Under the pieces are notes generated by a model that had not been told where the DNA came from, searched no databases, and saw only the letters and a list, made by a program, of their open reading frames with translations. Below, piece by piece: positions 50,836 through 58,704 of a DNA stretch of 64,000 bases. The DNA is from Parvibaculum sp040882025 (GTDB lineage: Bacteria > Pseudomonadota > Alphaproteobacteria > Parvibaculales > Parvibaculaceae), in NCBI RefSeq assembly GCF_040882025.1, contig NZ_JBBECC010000169.1, positions 5,595 through 69,594 on the forward strand. The letters are read 5' to 3'. How positions within the stretch are numbered: position 1 is the stretch's first letter; every line of letters starts with the position of its first letter. The translations under genes and the position numbers were made by a program.

Positions 50836-51597
50836 ATGTTCTGTGCTGTGGCGGTGACACCGAAAGGCGGCGAAGTGGTTGAGCGCACAGTGAAAAAGGT
50901 ATCGGCGGGGCGGCCCGCTGCGGCGCGCGGCGGCGAACCCGCCCGCACGGGGCGGCGCGAACGCAACAAGCAGGAAAAACGCGCGCGCATCGTCGAGGCC
51001 GCAAAGGAGCTGTTCGGCAGCAAGGGCTTCGCGGAGACGACGACGCAGGAGATCGCGGAGAGGGCCGATATCGGCACGGGCACGCTGTTTCTCTATGCGA
51101 AGTCGAAGGAAGACCTGCTCGTCATGGTCTTCAAGGACGAGATGCTGGAGACGTTTCTCGCCGCCTTCAGGAAAACGCCGGCCGACATGCCCTTTATCGA
51201 CCAGCTCATGCATGTCTTCGGCATGATGATCGCCTATCACGCGAAGGACGTCGAACTGGCGCGGGCGCTGCTGAAGGAGGTGACGATCCTGACGACGCCG
51301 GAGCGGCGCCACGACATCCGGGTGTTGATGCGGGCGATCTATGGCGGCATCGCCGACCTCGTCGCCACGGCCCAGAAAGCCGGTACATTCCGCGCCGACG
51401 CGGACCCGCGGTTCGCCGCCGAGAACCTGTTCGCCATCTATTATCTCAACCTTCTCGGCTGGCTTGGCGGCCAGACCCCGAAGCAGAAATTCATGCGCGA
51501 CCTTCGCGTCAAGCTCGCCATCGCGATCGAGGGGCTGGCCGCGTCCGCCGCGGCGAAGCCTGTCACCGCGAAGCGGAAGACCGGGCGCAAGAGCTGA
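50836..51597 (+). CDS. TetR family regulator divergent from operon A
   Basis: A TetR protein of about 253 residues. After an Arg/Ala/Gly-rich N-terminal segment, the helix-turn-helix lies in RIVEAAKELFGSKGF and TTTQEIAERADIGTGTLFLY, followed by a helical ligand domain to about 235 and a Lys/Arg/Ala tail. The start is uncertain: ATG at 50836 is used, but a GTG about 40 bp further on with AAAGGCGGCG before it would remove a non-conserved leader. It probably represses the adjacent monooxygenase operon and responds to an aromatic or CoA-type intermediate. Confidence 0.88.
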   Translation: MFCAVAVTPKGGEVVERTVKKVSAGRPAAARGGEPARTGRRERNKQEKRARIVEAAKELFGSKGFAETTTQEIAERADIGTGTLFLYAKSKEDLLVMVFKDEMLETFLAAFRKTPADMPFIDQLMHVFGMMIAYHAKDVELARALLKEVTILTTPERRHDIRVLMRAIYGGIADLVATAQKAGTFRADADPRFAAENLFAIYYLNLLGWLGGQTPKQKFMRDLRVKLAIAIEGLAASAAAKPVTAKRKTGRKS

Positions 51598-51745
51598 CGC
51601 CGCCCTTTATATCAACTCTCATCAATTCCGATGATCCAGACCGCGGACGTTGCGAAACGCGCCGTCGATGCCTGCCTCTATCCGCCGAAGTGGGCGAGAA
51701 TGACCGCCTCGACGAAGAGGGCTTCGAATGCGCCGGGTCGAAACG

Positions 51746-52732
51746 TCATCCGCCCGGCTGGCCTGCGTCAACGCGGGGCGTTTGCATCTTGCGCCATTGG
51801 AGCGGCGTCGCCCCGAATTCGCGGCTGAAGGCGCGAATGAAAGCAGCGGCGGAGCTGTAGCCCGCCAGATCGGCCGCCTCCTCGACCGAGAGGTCGTCGA
51901 CAAGCATCTTGCGCGTCACAAGCGTCAGGCGCAGGCGCGCGAGCGTCTGCATCGGCGTGCGGCCGACGACGCGCCGGAAGTCCTCGGCGAATTTCGTTCG
52001 CGACATGCCGGCGTGCTTCGCCAGCCGGTCGATGCTCCAGTCTTCCAGCGGGTCGTCCAGGAAGGCGCGAATAGCCGCTATCACGCCTCTGTTCTTGATG
52101 GGGCCCAGCTCGCCCACATCGGCCTCTCCACGCGCGACCAGCAGGGAACGGGTCATATTGATGAGGATGATTTCGGCAATCCGCCGGACGATGATCGCCT
52201 GGCCATATTCCAGGCCCGCACCGACAAACTCCTCATCGAGAAGTTCGGCCGCCTTCCATATGCGGCGGGAGAACTCGGGTGAGGTCTCGGGGCTGAGATA
52301 GAGCGGACCGATAATCAGGTTCGTCAGGGCTATATTTTCCGAGGGGACCACGCCAAGCAGGAGTTCGACGTCCTTTCCGGGCCCGATCTCTTCGGTGATC
52401 GGTATCCGCTCGAAACTATCGACCGGCAGGGCCCCCATGTCCGGTATTGAATGAATCCGGTGCGGCGCGAGCCCGCTCACGCCAACGATCGCACCCGGCT
52501 TCAGGTCGATCACCCGCGGCTCGGGAAAGTCGATCGTCAGGCGGAGCTCGCCGCGACGCACCATGAAGCAATAGGAGAAGTCGCCGGCATCAAGCTTCTT
52601 GCTGAAGGGATAGTCCGCCGAGGAGCGGAAAAAATAAACGCCGTCCATCCGCACATCGGCGCGAACTTCGCTGGCACCGATAATGCCGGCCGGATGCAGA
52701 TTTGCCGCTTCGGCCTTTTCTCTCCCGGTCAT
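51746..52732 (-). CDS. AraC family transcriptional regulator at the end of operon B
   Basis: A 328-residue protein. The N-terminal cupin-like sensor (about 30-160) is followed by an AraC DNA-binding domain with two helix-turn-helix motifs (about 225-320; SIDRLAKHAGMSRTKFAEDF, then LSVEEAADLAGYSSAAAFIRAF). ATG at 52732 has TTGGGAGGGAG upstream and is 25 bp after the aldolase stop, so the gene is likely co-transcribed with the catabolic operon it may control, giving positive feedback. Direct repeats upstream of the first gene of that operon are spaced 21 bp, as AraC proteins favour. Confidence 0.92.
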   Translation of the reverse strand: MTGREKAEAANLHPAGIIGASEVRADVRMDGVYFFRSSADYPFSKKLDAGDFSYCFMVRRGELRLTIDFPEPRVIDLKPGAIVGVSGLAPHRIHSIPDMGALPVDSFERIPITEEIGPGKDVELLLGVVPSENIALTNLIIGPLYLSPETSPEFSRRIWKAAELLDEEFVGAGLEYGQAIIVRRIAEIILINMTRSLLVARGEADVGELGPIKNRGVIAAIRAFLDDPLEDWSIDRLAKHAGMSRTKFAEDFRRVVGRTPMQTLARLRLTLVTRKMLVDDLSVEEAADLAGYSSAAAFIRAFSREFGATPLQWRKMQTPRVDAGQPGG

Positions 52733-52757
52733 GGCCGATCGGCTCCCTCCCAAGAGC

Positions 52758-53789
52758 TCAATCCGAGCGCGCCGCTTCCTGCCGCGCGAGATCGAGGGCG
52801 ATATCCACAATCATGTCCTCCTGCCCGCCAACCATAGCGCGTTTGCCCGCTTCCAGCAGAATTTTGCGGACATCGACGCCGTAACGTTCCGACGCGGTTT
52901 CCGCATGACGCAGGAAGCTCGAATAAACGCCCGCATAGCCGAGGCTCAGCGTTTCCCTGTCGACGCGCACCGGCCGGTCCTGCAGGGGCCGCACGATGTC
53001 TTCCGCCGCATCCATGAGCGCGAGGAGATCGCAGCCATGTTCCCAGCCATAGCGATCGGCGGCGGCGATGAAGACTTCGAGCGGCGCATTGCCCGCCCCC
53101 GCGCCCATGCCCGTAAGCGAGGCATCGACGCGGACAGCGCCGTTCTGGACGGCGGCGATGGAATTCGCGACGCCGAGCGACAGGTTGTGATGCGCATGGA
53201 TGCCGCGCTGCGTTTCCGGCTTCAGCACCGCGTCATAGGCGCGAAGCCGGGCGGCGACGTCATCCATCGTCATGGCGCCGCCACTGTCGGTCACATAGAC
53301 GCAATGGGCGCCGTAACTCTCCATCAGCTTCGCCTGCCGTGCCAGGGCATCGGGCGGCGCCATGTGGCTCATCATCAGGAAGCCCGAAACGTCCATGCCG
53401 AGCTTGCGCGCCGACTCGATATGCTGTTTCGCGACATCCGCCTCGGTGCAATGCGTCGCGACGCGTACCGACCTCACGCCCATCCCGTGGGCGCGATGCA
53501 GATCCTCGATGGTGCCAATGCCGGGCAGCAGCAGCGTCGTCACCACAGCCTTCTCGACCACCTCACAGACCGCTTCGATCCATGCCCAGTCGGTGCAGGC
53601 ACCGAAGCCGTAATTGAGGCTCGACCCCGACAGCCCGTCGCCATGCGCGATCTCGATCGCATCGACGCCCGCGAGGTCCAGTGCGCGGGCGATGGCGCGC
53701 ACATGATCGAGAGAATATTGATGCCGGATCGCATGCATGCCGTCGCGCAACGTCACATCCTGGATGTAAAGGCGATCCGGAATGTTCAT
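52758..53789 (-). CDS. 4-hydroxy-2-oxovalerate aldolase
   Basis: A 343-residue DmpG/BphI-type class II aldolase. YIQDVTLRDGMHAIRHQY at the N-terminus holds the metal-binding Asp and the catalytic Arg and His; GIHAHHNLSLGVANSIAA carries the His ligands; GMGAGAGNAPLE is conserved. It splits 4-hydroxy-2-oxovalerate into pyruvate and acetaldehyde and passes the aldehyde to the acylating dehydrogenase encoded just upstream. ATG at 53789 overlaps that gene by 4 bp (ATGA), consistent with assembly of one channelling complex. The 102 in-frame residues upstream are not part of it. Confidence 0.96.
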   Translation of the reverse strand: MNIPDRLYIQDVTLRDGMHAIRHQYSLDHVRAIARALDLAGVDAIEIAHGDGLSGSSLNYGFGACTDWAWIEAVCEVVEKAVVTTLLLPGIGTIEDLHRAHGMGVRSVRVATHCTEADVAKQHIESARKLGMDVSGFLMMSHMAPPDALARQAKLMESYGAHCVYVTDSGGAMTMDDVAARLRAYDAVLKPETQRGIHAHHNLSLGVANSIAAVQNGAVRVDASLTGMGAGAGNAPLEVFIAAADRYGWEHGCDLLALMDAAEDIVRPLQDRPVRVDRETLSLGYAGVYSSFLRHAETASERYGVDVRKILLEAGKRAMVGGQEDMIVDIALDLARQEAARSD

Positions 53790-54733
53790 GCCGCCACCTG
53801 CCATTTCAGCGCGATTGCCTCGGCGGTGCGCAGCGCCGCAGAAGTCATGATGTCGAGATTTCCCGCATAGGGCGGCAGGTAATGCCCTGCCCCTTCGACT
53901 TCGAGGAAGGTGCTGACCTTGAGGCCGGTGAAGGAGCGATCCATATCCGGCAGGTAAAGCGGGTTGTTGCCGCCAACTTTCTCGATCTGCACGGCCTGCT
54001 TCAGACGGTAGCCGGGCACATAGGCCTGCACCTCGGCAACCTTCTTCCCGATGGCCGCGACGATCTTTGCCGGGTCCGCGTCGTCGCACAGGCAATGCAC
54101 CGTGTCGCGCATAATGAGCGGCGGTTCGGCCGGATTGAGAATGATGATCGCCTTGCCGCAGGCGGCGCCGCCCACGCTTTCGATGGCTCTCGACGTCGTC
54201 TCGGTGAATTCGTCGATATTCGCGCGCGTGCCGGGGCCTGCGGATTTCGAAGCGATGGAGGCGACGATCTCGCCATAGAGCACGGGCGAGACGCCGCTGA
54301 CGGCGGCAATGATGGGGATCGTCGCCTGGCCGCCGCAGGTGACCATGTTCAGGTTCCGCTCGTTTGCGAGCCTGTCGAGATTGACGCTCGGCACCACATA
54401 GGGGCCGATGGCGGCGGGCGTCAGGTCGATCACCTGCTTGCCACGCGCCTGCAGGATTTCATTGTGATGCCGGTGGGCGCCCGCCGAAGTCGCATCGAAG
54501 ACGATGCCGATGCTCTCGAATTCCGGCATCGCCACCAGGCCGTCGATGCCTCCCGCAGTGGTGGCGACACCGAGCCTCGTTGCGCGGGCGAGACCGTCGG
54601 ATGCGGAGTCGATCCCCACCATCGCCGCCATCTCCAGCGTTTTGGAGAGGCGCATGATCTTGATCATCAGGTCGGTGCCGATATTGCCCGAGCCGATGAT
54701 GGCGGTGCGTACCCTCCCCTTCGCTCCGATCAT
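53786..54733 (-). CDS. Acetaldehyde dehydrogenase (acylating)
   Basis: A 315-residue DmpF/MhpF-type enzyme. AIIGSGNIGTDLMIKI is the NAD-binding loop, the nucleophile Cys133 lies in VTCGGQATIP, and FDATSAGAHRHH is conserved. It converts acetaldehyde, NAD and CoA into acetyl-CoA. It forms a complex with the aldolase encoded by the overlapping next gene. AGGAGA, embedded around the stop of the hydratase gene 9 bp upstream, serves as its ribosome-binding site, so all three are coupled. Confidence 0.96.
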   Translation of the reverse strand: MIGAKGRVRTAIIGSGNIGTDLMIKIMRLSKTLEMAAMVGIDSASDGLARATRLGVATTAGGIDGLVAMPEFESIGIVFDATSAGAHRHHNEILQARGKQVIDLTPAAIGPYVVPSVNLDRLANERNLNMVTCGGQATIPIIAAVSGVSPVLYGEIVASIASKSAGPGTRANIDEFTETTSRAIESVGGAACGKAIIILNPAEPPLIMRDTVHCLCDDADPAKIVAAIGKKVAEVQAYVPGYRLKQAVQIEKVGGNNPLYLPDMDRSFTGLKVSTFLEVEGAGHYLPPYAGNLDIMTSAALRTAEAIALKWQVAA

Positions 54734-54742
54734 TCGCGTCTC

Positions 54743-55522
54743 CTATTCGAAGGCGACGCGCAGGGGTTTGAAGCCCTGCACGCAAACGGTGAACTCGCTA
54801 CCTGCCGTCGCATTGCACATCGGGCCGAGGGCGCCGGAGAGGATGATGTCGCCGGCTGCGAGCGGCCGGCCGACCTCCGCCATCTTTTTCGCAAGCCACC
54901 GCGCGGCGTTCAGCGGATTGCCGAGGCAGGCCGCCGCGACGCCGACCGATACCTGCCTGCCGTCAAGGCACATCTCCATGCCGCCCAGATGCAGATCGAT
55001 TTCCGACAATTTGCGCCGGTCGCTTCCGAGCACGAATTTCGCGCCCGAGGCATTGTCCGCGACCGTATCCGCCAGCGTGATCCGCCAGTCGGCAATGGCG
55101 CTGTCGACGATTTCCACCGCCGCCACCGCGTAGTCGATGGCCGTCGCGACCTCTTCGAGGCTCGGCTCCGGGCTCTTGAGGGGCTTGCCGAGAACGAAGG
55201 CGATCTCGGCTTCCACCTTGGGCTGCATCAGCCCGGCAGCAGCAACCGAAGCCGCGCCGCTCATATCGTCGACATCGAACAGCATGCCGTAGTCCGGCTC
55301 GTTCACGCCGAGTTGCGTCTGCACGGCGGGCGATGTGAGCCCGATCTTCCGGCCCACTATACGCTCGCCCGCCGCGAGACGCCTCCGCGTGTTGATCTCC
55401 TGAACGGCGTAGGCCGAGGCAACGCCGAAACCGGGGGCGGTTTCGGTCACCGGGGGTATGGGGGTCCGGCTACGTCGTGCCTCGGCCAGGGCGGCCGCTA
55501 TCGCCTTCAGATCATGCGGCAT
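54743..55522 (-). CDS. 2-hydroxypenta-2,4-dienoate hydratase (2-keto-4-pentenoate hydratase)
   Basis: A 259-residue FAH-related hydratase of the MhpD/DmpE/BphH group. EARRSRTPIPPVTE, GRKIGLTSPAVQTQLGV, and the metal-binding PKVEAEIAFVLGK (two Glu ligands) are visible, with the third ligand in VEIVDSAI. It adds water to the dienoate made by the C-C hydrolase, giving 4-hydroxy-2-oxovalerate. Its start overlaps the end of the hydrolase gene by 11 bp. The step order dioxygenase, hydrolase, hydratase, dehydrogenase, aldolase matches the gene order almost exactly. Confidence 0.95.
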   Translation of the reverse strand: MPHDLKAIAAALAEARRSRTPIPPVTETAPGFGVASAYAVQEINTRRRLAAGERIVGRKIGLTSPAVQTQLGVNEPDYGMLFDVDDMSGAASVAAAGLMQPKVEAEIAFVLGKPLKSPEPSLEEVATAIDYAVAAVEIVDSAIADWRITLADTVADNASGAKFVLGSDRRKLSEIDLHLGGMEMCLDGRQVSVGVAAACLGNPLNAARWLAKKMAEVGRPLAAGDIILSGALGPMCNATAGSEFTVCVQGFKPLRVAFE

Positions 55523-56363
55523 CGGCCGCCCCGAAGAAGTCGCCCGTCACGCGGTTGAATTCCTCCGCGTGTTCCCATTGCGCCCAGTGTCCGCATTGCG
55601 GCAGGACGAAAAGACGCGCTCTCGGAATCTGCTTGAGCAGCGGGAAGGCCATGTCGATGGGCATCACCCTGTCCTCGCGGCCCCAGATGATCATCGTTTC
55701 GTGCTTCAGCGAGGCAAGACGCGGATCGTTCCAGAGCGGCTCCATCAGCGCCTTCGGATCGGGACGCATGGGCGGCGTCTCGACGATATGCGGCTGCAGG
55801 GCGGTCTTCATGCGGCCTTCGAGCAGCTCGTCGGTGAGCTGGGACGGGTCGTAGACGAAATCCTTCACGAAGCCCTTGAGACGTTCGAGCGACGGGCCGG
55901 GACCGTCGTAAAAGAAGAGCAACGTCTTGATCGCTTCGGTCGGGAACTGGCTGAACATCGGTGTGCTGCCGCCCGGTCCCATCAGGACCATGCGGTTGAC
56001 CTTTTCAGGCCGGTCCAGCGCCAGGCGCAGCGTCACCATGCCGCCCAGCGAGTTGCCGACGAAATGCGCCTTGTCGATGCCAAGCTCGTCGAGGAACTCG
56101 CCCATCTTCGTCGCGTACCAGGCAGGCATGGCGCTGCCCTTCGGCTTGATGTCCGACTTGCCGAAGCCCGGCAGGTCGGGGACGATCACACGGAAGCTCC
56201 GCGCCAGCACCTCGATGTTGCGGTTGTAGTTCGACCAGCCGCTTGCGCCCGGTCCGCCGCCGTGAATGAGAACGAGCGCCGGGCCTGCGCCCGCTTCGTT
56301 GTAGTGAATCCTGACGCCCTTGACCGTGACGAACCGGCTGGTGCTTTCTTCCGTGATGCTCAT
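55512..56363 (-). CDS. Meta-cleavage product C-C hydrolase
   Basis: A 283-residue alpha/beta hydrolase of the BphD/HsaD/MhpC family. HGGGPGASGWSNYNRNI is the family's oxyanion region, the nucleophile is Ser105 (GNSLGG), the acid Asp231 (WGREDRVMP) and the base His259 (CGHWAQWE). It splits the ring-cleavage product into 2-hydroxypenta-2,4-dienoate and an acid. The ATG at 56363 has ACGGGGAAAAG upstream. It lies 26 bp after the extradiol dioxygenase gene. The acid released, and hence the parent aromatic, cannot be told. Confidence 0.95.
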   Translation of the reverse strand: MSITEESTSRFVTVKGVRIHYNEAGAGPALVLIHGGGPGASGWSNYNRNIEVLARSFRVIVPDLPGFGKSDIKPKGSAMPAWYATKMGEFLDELGIDKAHFVGNSLGGMVTLRLALDRPEKVNRMVLMGPGGSTPMFSQFPTEAIKTLLFFYDGPGPSLERLKGFVKDFVYDPSQLTDELLEGRMKTALQPHIVETPPMRPDPKALMEPLWNDPRLASLKHETMIIWGREDRVMPIDMAFPLLKQIPRARLFVLPQCGHWAQWEHAEEFNRVTGDFFGAADAA

Positions 56364-56389
56364 GAAACTTTTCCCCGTTTGCCTTTCTT

Positions 56390-57262
56390 CTAGACGCGCT
56401 TGTGGCCCCACATGCTCGTGACCTCGTGATGGGTCACGCGCCAGACATCGTCGTGAACCTCGATACCCGCCGTGCCGACCTCGACCTCGAAGCCCGAAGG
56501 CGTCGCGGCATAGAACGACACCATCTGGTCGTTCGAATGCTTGCCCAGCGTCATGGTCTGCTTGACGCCGCAGGCGCCGATGCGGTCCATCGCGAAGCCG
56601 ACATCGTCCAGCGTCGCCATTTCCACCATGAAATGATGCAGCCGTTTCGGCGCCGGCATGGGCGCCAGCGCCAGCGTGTGGTGGCGCGGATTGCAGTGAT
56701 AGAATTCGAGCACCAGCGTGAAGTCGGGCGAAACCGGTATGCCGATCGTGTCGGAAAGCCGGAAGCCCAGAAGCTCCGTGTAGAAATCGCGGATCTCGGC
56801 GATCTTTTCCGAAGCCAGCACAACATGGCCGGCGCCCTGGCCGCCCGTCATGAAACCGGAAACACCCGCCGGCGAATGGAACGGCATATTGGTGAGCGCC
56901 GTCGCGCCGACATAGACCTCGACCTGAAGCCCGGCCGGATCGGTGAGAACGAGAAGGTCGCGCACGCCGCGCTCCTTCTTCAGATTGCCGGATGCGGGCG
57001 AACAGGGAACGCCGGCCTTTTCGAGCCGCTCGCGAAGTTCCTGCAAGCCTTCCGGCGTTTCGACTTCGAGCCCGATGAAGGAAATGTCGTCCGCCGCCCC
57101 CTTGTCGAGATGGATACGGAAGGCCCGGTCGTCCATCCGGTAGCGGGCCGAGGTGCCGTTGCCGCGTCCCGGCATCAGACCCAGAAAACCCGTCAGATAA
57201 TCATCCCATGCCTTGAGGTCGCTGACCTCGAAGCCGATATATCCAAGCGATGCGACGCCCAT
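56390..57262 (-). CDS. Extradiol ring-cleavage dioxygenase (2,3-dihydroxybiphenyl 1,2-dioxygenase type), operon B
   Basis: A 290-residue two-domain VOC dioxygenase, the usual BphC length. Fe(II) ligands are His146 (GAGHVVL), His210 (LHHFMVE) and Glu261 (FEVEVGT); HCNPRHHTLA and QMVSFYAATPSG carry the catalytic His and Tyr. It cleaves the diol made by the dehydrogenase encoded 12 bp upstream and feeds the hydrolase encoded 26 bp downstream. It differs clearly from the second extradiol dioxygenase at 46755, so the two are not a recent duplication. Confidence 0.95.
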   Translation of the reverse strand: MGVASLGYIGFEVSDLKAWDDYLTGFLGLMPGRGNGTSARYRMDDRAFRIHLDKGAADDISFIGLEVETPEGLQELRERLEKAGVPCSPASGNLKKERGVRDLLVLTDPAGLQVEVYVGATALTNMPFHSPAGVSGFMTGGQGAGHVVLASEKIAEIRDFYTELLGFRLSDTIGIPVSPDFTLVLEFYHCNPRHHTLALAPMPAPKRLHHFMVEMATLDDVGFAMDRIGACGVKQTMTLGKHSNDQMVSFYAATPSGFEVEVGTAGIEVHDDVWRVTHHEVTSMWGHKRV

Positions 57263-57274
57263 CGGTTTCTCTCC

Positions 57275-58105
57275 CTATTTTCCGTATTTGGCGGCAAGGC
57301 CCGCGCCCGCCGCCACGATGCCGATGCCCCGGACACCGATGCCCGTCTCGCAGATCAGGACGCCGCCGGTTGCGGGCGCGCTGTCCCGCCGCGACGCGAA
57401 ATAGACATAGGAGCCGGCATATTCCGCAGGCGCCGGCACCCGGCCGAGCGGCACGACAGGTGCCGCGAGCGCCGGCAGATCGACGCTGCTGATCGCCTTG
57501 TCGGCAAGGCCGAGCGCGGCCGGCCCGCGCAGGTCGGTATCGATCGGCCCCGGTGCCACGCCGTTGACGCGGACGGTCGGCGCCCATTCGAAGGCAAGCT
57601 GGCGGATCAAGCCGACGACCGCATGTTTCGACGCGGTGTAGAGCGCGCCGCCGCCCGCCGGATCGAAGCCGGCATTGGAAACCGTGTAGACGAGCGAGCC
57701 GCCGGAGCGGACCAACGCCGGGAGCGCCGCCTTCGCGAGATGCAGGTATCCCTTCACATTGACGCCGAACAATTCGTCGAAGGCGCCGTCGATCTGCTCT
57801 TCCGGCATGTCGTCGAGCGTGACGCTGTAATCCCAGATGCCGGCATTGCCGATGGCGCAGTCGAGCTTGCCGAAACGCTCCACCGCCAGCGCCACCGCCG
57901 CCTTGTTGTCCGGCCCCGAGCGCACGTCGCCCGCATGGGTCAGGACGGCATCGCCATGGTGGCGCTTCACTTCCTGGAGTTTCTCCGCCGAGCGGTCGAA
58001 CACCACCACCCGTGCGCCCTCCTCCACGAACCTGTCGACGATGGCACGGCCGAGACCCGATGCACCTCCCGTCACAAGCGCGACTTCTCCTTCCAGTCTT
58101 CCCAT
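57275..58105 (-). CDS. cis-dihydrodiol dehydrogenase (SDR, BphB type)
   Basis: A 276-residue SDR, the exact size class of BphB/TodD. TGGASGLGR binds NAD, Asp37 (VFDR) selects it, NAGIWDY follows, and the triad is Ser143, Tyr156, Lys160 (YTASK). PEEQIDGAFDELFGVNVKGY and VYTVSNAGFDPAGGGALY are characteristic of cis-2,3-dihydrodiol dehydrogenases. It rearomatises the cis-dihydrodiol made by the Rieske dioxygenase to a catechol. The ATG at 58105 is 35 bp after the small-subunit gene; the 97 in-frame residues upstream are not part of it. Confidence 0.93.
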   Translation of the reverse strand: MGRLEGEVALVTGGASGLGRAIVDRFVEEGARVVVFDRSAEKLQEVKRHHGDAVLTHAGDVRSGPDNKAAVALAVERFGKLDCAIGNAGIWDYSVTLDDMPEEQIDGAFDELFGVNVKGYLHLAKAALPALVRSGGSLVYTVSNAGFDPAGGGALYTASKHAVVGLIRQLAFEWAPTVRVNGVAPGPIDTDLRGPAALGLADKAISSVDLPALAAPVVPLGRVPAPAEYAGSYVYFASRRDSAPATGGVLICETGIGVRGIGIVAAGAGLAAKYGK

Positions 58106-58140
58106 GAGCCTCCCCGCTCGTTGACGTTTCGGATCCTGTC

Positions 58141-58704
58141 CTAGAACAGGGTGCTCATGTTGGTCGCGCGGATCAGCGTCTGGTCGAGATAGATTTCCCG
58201 CCCGCAGAGCTTCAACTCCTTGCCGGTGCGGCGAAGCGTATCGACGCGCCGCCCGACCCACATGCTCTCCTCCGTATTGAGACGGCTGCGATAAAGGATG
58301 AAGGCGACCTCGACCGTCGTCTCCGCGCCGTTCACGCCGGTGATGCGGACATTGTCGACGATATGGCGCGTGCGGGACGGCGGATCTTCGGACCATGAGG
58401 AGCCGGACTCCATCTTGGCGACGCGCATCGCGAGCGCCCGCTTGTCATCGTCGTAAAAGGACATGTCGCCGCGTTTCGTGAACTCGCGGTCGATATCGGA
58501 CAGCGTCACCGTCCGCCGGATCGGCATCCAGTAGTTGCAATCCTCGGTCCAGAGATCGAGCCAGGCGCGATAGTCGCGCCCGTCGATCATCGCCGCCTCC
58601 GCATAGAGGAACTGCTCGATCTCGAACTGAAGCTCCATCCGCTGCTGAAGGGAAAGCGCGTCGAGACCGGATGTTTCGGCTTCCACCGCCCTTGCCTGCG
58701 ACAT
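58141..58704 (-). CDS. Aromatic ring-hydroxylating dioxygenase, small (beta) subunit
   Basis: A 187-residue NTF2-like beta subunit. ELQFEIEQFLYAEAAMIDGRDYRAWLDLW (seen as FLYAEAAMIDGRDYRAWLDL), Y-W-M-P-I-R-R and SRTRHIVDNVRI are typical. It is structural and forms an alpha3-beta3 complex with the Rieske subunit. Its ATG overlaps the alpha stop as TGATG, giving tight coupling and likely equal synthesis. The diol dehydrogenase follows after 35 bp. Confidence 0.95.
   Translation of the reverse strand: MSQARAVEAETSGLDALSLQQRMELQFEIEQFLYAEAAMIDGRDYRAWLDLWTEDCNYWMPIRRTVTLSDIDREFTKRGDMSFYDDDKRALAMRVAKMESGSSWSEDPPSRTRHIVDNVRITGVNGAETTVEVAFILYRSRLNTEESMWVGRRVDTLRRTGKELKLCGREIYLDQTLIRATNMSTLF

Noticed and set aside
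51598..51745. A gene remnant between the TetR and AraC genes
   Set aside because: Short frames exist on both strands, but none has a start signal or family resemblance. It is a plain convergent spacer.
53681..55558. A 625-codon open frame on the plus strand
   Set aside because: It is antisense to the acetaldehyde dehydrogenase and hydratase genes, which are certain from their motifs.
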